Shown here: positions 59,977 to 64,000 of the stretch, one piece after another
How positions within the stretch are numbered: the stretch's first letter is position 1
Layout of the letters: each line of letters begins with the position of its first letter
Assembly (NCBI RefSeq): GCF_003219815.1
Contig: NZ_QJVD01000001.1
Coordinates: forward strand, 248,001-312,000
Length of the DNA: 64,000 nt
Reading direction: 5' to 3'
Source of the DNA: Arthrobacter livingstonensis
Lineage (GTDB): Bacteria > Actinomycetota > Actinomycetes > Actinomycetales > Micrococcaceae
Translations under genes and position numbers: made by a program
The notes under the pieces: model-generated
The model's input: only the letters and a program-made list of their open reading frames with translations
Databases searched by the model: none
What the model was told of the DNA's origin: nothing

Positions 59977-60513
59977 ATGAACACAGCCAACCAGCCCCTG
60001 GATCCAGTCAACGGCACTTCCGAAGATTCTGAGCATGAACCCGAAGATGATGTGCTTTCCAGGATCGAGCCTCCAACCGTGGAGTGGCTCAAGCGCCTTG
60101 CAGAGCTCAAGGCTTTTCTGGTTGTCCATGACAGGTTTCCGTCCCGCAACGGTCCAGAAAGAGGCGAGCAGTCAGTCAATGCCTGGTTGTCTCAGCAACG
60201 CCATGCCTTCATGGAACATAGGTTGACCTGGAACCAGGCGGCGGCCATGGGTGTGCTGGGTGACTGGATCACCACGGACCTGGAGTTCACCAACGACACG
60301 CACTGGAGGCAGAGACTGGACGAGCTGGTTGAATTCCACAAAGAGCACAGTCGCCTGCCCAACCGACGCCACTGCAAATCTCACGAAGAAGATGTTCTGG
60401 GCGTCTGGTTGCAGACGCAGGTTTCGCAACGGAATCGCGGCCTCATGCCGCAATGGCGGCTCGACGCCATGAACGAAGTGTTCCCGGGATGGTCGGAGCC
60501 CCGGCTCGTCTAA
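59977..60513 (+). CDS. Helicase-associated (HA) domain protein
   Basis: 178 aa. Two copies of the HA module: EWLKRLAELKAFLVVHDRFP with VNAWLSQQRHAFMEHRLT, and HWRQRLDELVEFHKEHSRLP with DVLGVWLQTQVSQRNRGLMP. HA domains occur C-terminal to helicases and alone in actinobacterial mobile DNA; DNA binding is presumed. A GAGGAGG site precedes the ATG. Confidence 0.8.
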   Translation: MNTANQPLDPVNGTSEDSEHEPEDDVLSRIEPPTVEWLKRLAELKAFLVVHDRFPSRNGPERGEQSVNAWLSQQRHAFMEHRLTWNQAAAMGVLGDWITTDLEFTNDTHWRQRLDELVEFHKEHSRLPNRRHCKSHEEDVLGVWLQTQVSQRNRGLMPQWRLDAMNEVFPGWSEPRLV

Positions 60514-60532
60514 GCTAAATCACGAAAGGCCG

Positions 60533-60922
60533 TTATTTTCGATTCGCGAAGCTTGTACTCTCGAAATTTTCATTGGTACCGCAGTAGAGAGAGAGCTGGG
60601 AGTAGATCAGGTCGCCAGCCGCGTTCATCAAGTCAACGGAAATCGATCCCGAGAATCCGTCACGCTTACCGTGGAAATGGGACACATTGGGGGTACCGAG
60701 GTACGTGATCTGAAAGGAGGACGCCTGATATTTATTGACGGCGTACTTTTTCATCAGCTGATCGCACGAGTCCTGATACTGCTTGTACTCGTCGACGGTG
60801 GCCTTCTCGATGGTCGGAACGCTGGTCTATGTGTACCGCGGCGAGCTACAGGCAGAGAACGATGCAGTCGCTACAAGAATGAAGACAGCCGTGGCTAGAG
60901 CTTTTGTAGCGAGTGATGTCAT
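60533..60922 (-). pseudogene. Lipoprotein gene with internal amber codon
   Basis: From ATG 60922: signal sequence MTSLATKALATAVFILVATA, lipobox SACSSP, then TAG at 60827-60829 (codon 32) in otherwise continuous frame: TSVPTIEKATVDEYKQYQDS, CDQLMKKYAVNKYQ, ending FANRK. A single substitution inactivates an otherwise intact secreted lipoprotein. Function unknown. Confidence 0.7.
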
Positions 60923-61261
60923 GCACCGATTCTATGAGGAAGAATGATGGACTCTCATATTCGATGGCTGGCCTGTAGCGAGACAAAAGGCACTAGTGCC
61001 CAACTGAAGTGCGATTGCCTGATCTGAGATGAGACGGGACAGTCGGAGTCCCAGAACTCATAGCTATATATTTCGATTTATGACTCACTTGATAAAAGAT
61101 AGATTCTTGGTGACCTTGGGTGTGACTCAATCCGTTATTTGAAGCGTATTCAACCCGTTGATTTAGCGTGTCACGCGTCAGTGCATAGCTTCAGGGCGGC
61201 CGTTTCAGCTTCTCGTTGAGGCCTCCAGGTATACGGGGATTCCATCCGGCGGCCTGCAGCT
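60923..61261. other. AT-richer gap, no gene seen
   Basis: About 340 bases with lower GC than the surroundings (for example CATAGCTATATATTTCGATT) and many stops in all frames. Nothing recognised. Confidence 0.45.
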
Positions 61262-61591
61262 GTGCTCATCCAGGCCGTGAGGAACATCATCGGCGCCAAG
61301 CTGGTGGCCTACCTGGGGTCCGCAAAGGAAACCCGTGCCGCGAGGCAGTGGACCGACGGTGTGCGGGAGCCGTCGGCTGAGCCCATGAGTCGGCTGAGCG
61401 ATTCCCACCATGTGGCGGTGCTGCTGGCGGAGCAAGACACTGGCACAGTCGTGCAGGCTTGGTTCCAGGGCATGAATCCTGAACTGGATGACGTTGCCCC
61501 AGCGAGCTTGATGCGGAAGAGCCCTCTCGATGAAGCTGGTCCGGCAGTGCTGGCTGCTCCGCCGAACTTCAAAGCGACCAGCGACTGCTGA
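61262..61591 (+). pseudogene. Relic of MbcA/ParS-type antitoxin gene
   Basis: 109 codons from a GTG. The core IIGAKLVAYLGSAKETRAAR, QWTDGVREPSAEPMSRLSDS and VVQAWFQGMNPELDDVAPAS aligns with the antitoxin at 58796, but the N-terminal 25 residues are missing. The C-terminal helix is replaced by LDEAGPAVLAAPPNF, and no RES gene follows. Confidence 0.6.
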
Positions 61592-61621
61592 GCGGTGGTC
61601 GTTGGTTGCTCAGTGGGCGTC

Positions 61622-62296
61622 CTATGATGCCTGGGGCCGGCTAGGCGCGCGGCGATACGACAGCCAGATGCTGCAAAGCAGCCAAACACTGAAGGCTGTT
61701 GCCCCCAGAGTCAGCAGCCAGTTGATGGGAAACTGACACCGTGCCAGATCTTCCGGCGCGCCCGTGAGGAGGATTCCCACGGCGATGACTGGAAGGCTTC
61801 GGGCGTCAATGGCAGCTGCATCCTTGTTTTGCCTAGCAATCTGGGCGCGGAGGTCGTCGAGCTTTTCAAGTATTCGCTGCTCCGAGGTGGCGATGTCCGA
61901 ACGAAGCCGGGTAGCCTCTGCGTCGAGCCTTTCGTCAAGCTTGCGCAATTGATCGCGCGTCTCGGACAGCAGCTGCCTGAGCGCCTCGATCTTCTCCTCA
62001 ACCGTTGCTGTCGGTACCCAGCTTTCGGCATGGCTGCCCAAGGTCCCGCTGGCATTGAGAGTCGCCCTGGCTACGGCGGCGTGAACTGTCACGCTGCGGC
62101 GCAGGAATGGCAGAAAGCGGGCAAGGATTTCGCGGAGGCGTTTTACACTTCGACCGAGCCCGCGGGACAGCGACCGCGCCATCATGCTGGTACCTTGCGG
62201 CGACGCTGAAAATGCGGCGATGATCGCGAGGCCGATTCCAAGCCATTGGTTTATTCCGGCGAGTAGCGCCACGCCGGTGAATAAGACAGGACTCAT
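61622..62296 (-). CDS. Membrane protein with coiled coil
   Basis: 224 aa from ATG 62296. An N-terminal hydrophobic pair (LFTGVALLAGINQWLGIGLA) precedes a basic stretch, then a coiled coil about residues 100-160 (EKIEALRQLLSETRDQLRKL, DERLDAEATRLRSDIATSEQ). Two more membrane helices follow at the end (SLPVIAVGILLTGAP, WLLTLGATAFSVWLLCSIWL). Function unknown. Confidence 0.65.
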   Translation of the reverse strand: MSPVLFTGVALLAGINQWLGIGLAIIAAFSASPQGTSMMARSLSRGLGRSVKRLREILARFLPFLRRSVTVHAAVARATLNASGTLGSHAESWVPTATVEEKIEALRQLLSETRDQLRKLDERLDAEATRLRSDIATSEQRILEKLDDLRAQIARQNKDAAAIDARSLPVIAVGILLTGAPEDLARCQFPINWLLTLGATAFSVWLLCSIWLSYRRAPSRPQAS

Positions 62297-62412
62297 ACAA
62301 TCAGCTTTATCATGCGGTTGTGGCGGTTCGGTGGCGAAATGCACTGGGTCGCTGTTTGCCCGCAGGGTCCGGGGTCTTCCCGTAGGCGCCAAGCCAGTGC
62401 AGAATGGGCAAC

Positions 62413-62736
62413 ATGTGCGGACGATTCGTGGTCGCAAGAGCGACAGCTGACCTGGTGGCCATGTTCGATGTCCAAGAGACAGCCACCAACCTCCCAGAAC
62501 CAGCCTGGAACATCAAGCCAACCACCAAAGTGCCTGTGGTCCTTGAATCAGCTAAAGGCTCAGACACCCCCGTGCGCCGCTTGGAGCCAGCGCGTTGGTC
62601 GCTGACGCCGAGCTATTCCAAGGAGCTCAGAACCAAGTTCGCCACCTTCAACGCCAGGGCAGAAACAGCAGCGGAAAAGGCGACTTTCAGGGGATCCGTC
62701 AAGAGCAAAAGAGCAATCCTGCCGGCTTATCTGTAG
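62413..62736 (+). pseudogene. Truncated SRAP (YedK/HMCES-like) gene
   Basis: Starts MCGRFVVARATADLVAMFDV with the catalytic Cys2 exposed after Met removal, then WNIKPTTKVPVVLES, ARWSLTPSYSKE, FNARAET and AILPAYL where the family has a longer PADGYYEW segment. The gene stops at about 108 codons; SRAP proteins have about 220 aa with a later His. The abasic-site crosslinking function is therefore lost. Confidence 0.75.
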
Positions 62737-63143
62737 CTACTCGCCCAGAAAACGCTTTGATGCAGGTCTATCCCTTGACGACGCGTCGTTAGTTGTTGGA
62801 AAACAGTCTCTGGATTTCGCGCTGCTATCGGAGAAATGTTGGTGGACATGGGCAAGGCTTCAATAGCGTGACTGCCAAAGTTTGCACGGAGATGTTCCGC
62901 GTGTCCCCACTGTGGCGATGTGATGTTCCTGCTGTGTCGCAAATCCGCACTAAAAAATGCCAGCCCCGTCGAGAGCGCTTGCGCCTTTTCAGGCTCAGAA
63001 TTGGTGTTTGCCATCGCATTCATAAGTAGGGGACGTTGGCGTAGCGCGGCCACGTCCATAACGGCAATACAACCCAGACCTTGCTCTCCGCGGGCCATAG
63101 CCTGTCTTGAGGTGTCTTGTGAACGCCGTTTGGTGCTCTCCAT
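62727..63143 (-). CDS. Hypothetical ORF, uncertain
   Basis: 138 codons from ATG 63143, the best internal start in a longer open frame. RRSQDTSRQAMARGEQGLG, LMNAMANTNSEPEKAQALST and IEALPMSTNISPIAARNPET read as a soluble protein, but no family or ribosome site supports it. It abuts the broken SRAP gene. Confidence 0.3.
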   Translation of the reverse strand: MESTKRRSQDTSRQAMARGEQGLGCIAVMDVAALRQRPLLMNAMANTNSEPEKAQALSTGLAFFSADLRHSRNITSPQWGHAEHLRANFGSHAIEALPMSTNISPIAARNPETVFQQLTTRRQGIDLHQSVFWASSYR

Positions 63144-63190
63144 TTGACCGTTATCTAGCGTTTCATTCTGGGTACCGTTGGCGCATAAAA

Positions 63191-63206
63191 ATACCCCATG
63201 GGGTAT
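63191..63206. promoter_or_regulatory. CsoR/CstR-type palindrome
   Basis: ATACCCCATGGGGTAT, a perfect 16-base palindrome of the form bound by CsoR-family repressors (copper or persulfide sensing). It lies 190 bases before the rhodanese gene. Confidence 0.65.
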
Positions 63207-63393
63207 AGTGACGTAACGGAATGTGGTTGTTTGATCTGCTGCTGTTGCAGCCGCAATGACTACCCAGCCCCCAGCCTCGAATGGCCTCCCACGCGTCGGC
63301 ATTCTCTTTGACGGGTCGGACGGATGGCAGGTGACCCCCTGAACCCTGCGGAGATGGCCGCTAAGAGCCCTCCTCAACTTATTGAAAGTGACT

Positions 63394-64000
63394 ATGACTA
63401 TTTCAGCCAAGACCAGCACGGTCGAAAACGCCCCACCGGCTATTGACGCTTCCACATTGAAGGGGTGGGAAGAGCAGCATGATGATCTGATGATTATTGA
63501 TGTGCGCAGCGGTGCGGAGTTCGATTCCCTGCATATCAGGGGCTCCTATCATGTGCCGTTGGCCATGCTCGGTGAACACACGGAAGAATTTGCAGCAAAG
63601 ATGGGTACTCGCGTGGTGCTGGTCTGCCAGTCCGGGAACCGGGCCGAGCAGGCACGCAAGCGCCTGGACTCCGTCGGATTGGTCGGTGCCAGTGTCCTTT
63701 CCGGCGGGGTTCCCGGCTATGCTGCTGCTGGCGGCGATGTTGTCCGTGGCCGCAGTGCCTGGGCGATGGAACGCCAGGTGAGGATGACGGCGGGGTCCTT
63801 GGTGCTTGCTAGCATCGTCGCAGGGAGGTTCGTCTCACCGAAGCTGCGTCTGGTGGCTGGCGGGATCGGGGCGGGCCTGACGTACTCAGCCACAACGAAT
63901 AGCTGCGCCATGGGGAATGTCTTGTCCCGCATGCCTTGGAACAAGTCGTCCAATGATCCCACCGCGCATCAGGCGTTGCAGAGCTTGGGTGCCCGGGAAT
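63394..64000 (+). CDS. Rhodanese-domain membrane protein, 3' end outside window
   Basis: At least 202 aa, open at the right edge. Rhodanese domain: LMIIDVRSGAEFDSLHIRGS, VPLAMLGEHTEEFAAKMGTR and the active-site loop VCQSGNRAEQARKRL with the sulfur-carrying Cys. After VRMTAGSLVLASIVAGRFVS a DUF2892-like membrane part begins. Such proteins are typical of CstR-controlled sulfide or persulfide detoxification operons, in agreement with the palindrome upstream. A GTG two codons earlier is an alternative start. Confidence 0.85.
   Translation, partial: MTISAKTSTVENAPPAIDASTLKGWEEQHDDLMIIDVRSGAEFDSLHIRGSYHVPLAMLGEHTEEFAAKMGTRVVLVCQSGNRAEQARKRLDSVGLVGASVLSGGVPGYAAAGGDVVRGRSAWAMERQVRMTAGSLVLASIVAGRFVSPKLRLVAGGIGAGLTYSATTNSCAMGNVLSRMPWNKSSNDPTAHQALQSLGARE

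Noticed and set aside
1-64000. CRISPR arrays, rRNA genes or complete tRNA genes
   Set aside because: No regularly spaced identical repeats and no rRNA or full tRNA sequence were seen; the only tRNA signal is the 3' fragment at 716-741.

Overview
The window looks like part of a high-GC actinobacterial genome. Micrococcaceae (Arthrobacter-like) is the best guess, from the Asp23/Gls24 envelope-stress cluster with its own sigma factor, the excalibur protein, the KfrA-type protein and the high-GC codon use. It is mostly accessory DNA: integrative, plasmid-like and transposon modules interleaved with small metabolic, resistance and toxin-antitoxin genes, many of them broken.

Layout. (1) 0.7-9.1 kb: an integrative and mobilizable element. 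It begins at the 3' end of a tRNA gene and carries a tyrosine integrase translationally coupled to a HEPN/Toprim-type candidate defence protein. A small excisionase, a P4-like SF3 replication helicase, an oriT-like inverted repeat, a MobC-like protein and a relaxase follow. (2) 10-13.8 kb: plasmid-type genes, namely a solitary MbcA/ParS-like antitoxin, a protein with a possible ribbon-helix-helix end, a truncated phosphoesterase and a kfrA operon. (3) 14.4-19.9 kb: istA/istB of an IS21-type element. The best-matching ends lie 5.45 kb apart and enclose a secreted modular protein plus a small overlapping ORF. (4) 20.8-25.5 kb: a unit bounded by Tn21/Tn501-like 38-bp inverted repeats without transposase, holding a frameshifted protein kinase, a TPR-like protein and a DUF4238 protein. 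(5) 25.7-33.2 kb: YceI, MarR with SDR reductase, a broken GNAT, a methyltransferase-oxidoreductase pair with a divergent XRE-cupin regulator and a lipoprotein, ending in another lone Tn3-type inverted repeat. (6) 33.5-38.2 kb: cold-shock protein and the Asp23 cluster with ECF sigma factor. (7) 38.5-56.1 kb: two MFS transporters (one behind an attenuator-like leader), a HEPN-like protein, MocR/EamA divergent genes, paiB split by a second IS21 element, then a run of small mostly unknown genes separated by a recurring imperfect palindrome and ending in a fourth Tn3-type inverted repeat. (8) 56-64 kb: Fic/VbhA, RES-MbcA toxin-antitoxin genes and relics, several pseudogenes, and a rhodanese gene behind a CsoR-type palindrome.

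The most unusual feature is structural. A family of imperfect palindromes with a central GTTC core recurs at gene-block boundaries between about 20.8 and 56 kb. One member lies next to or within about 160 bp of each transposase-less Tn3-type inverted repeat. This suggests a cassette-like accumulation of genes, although no cassette integrase is visible. All functional assignments rest on reading the sequence; no database search was possible.
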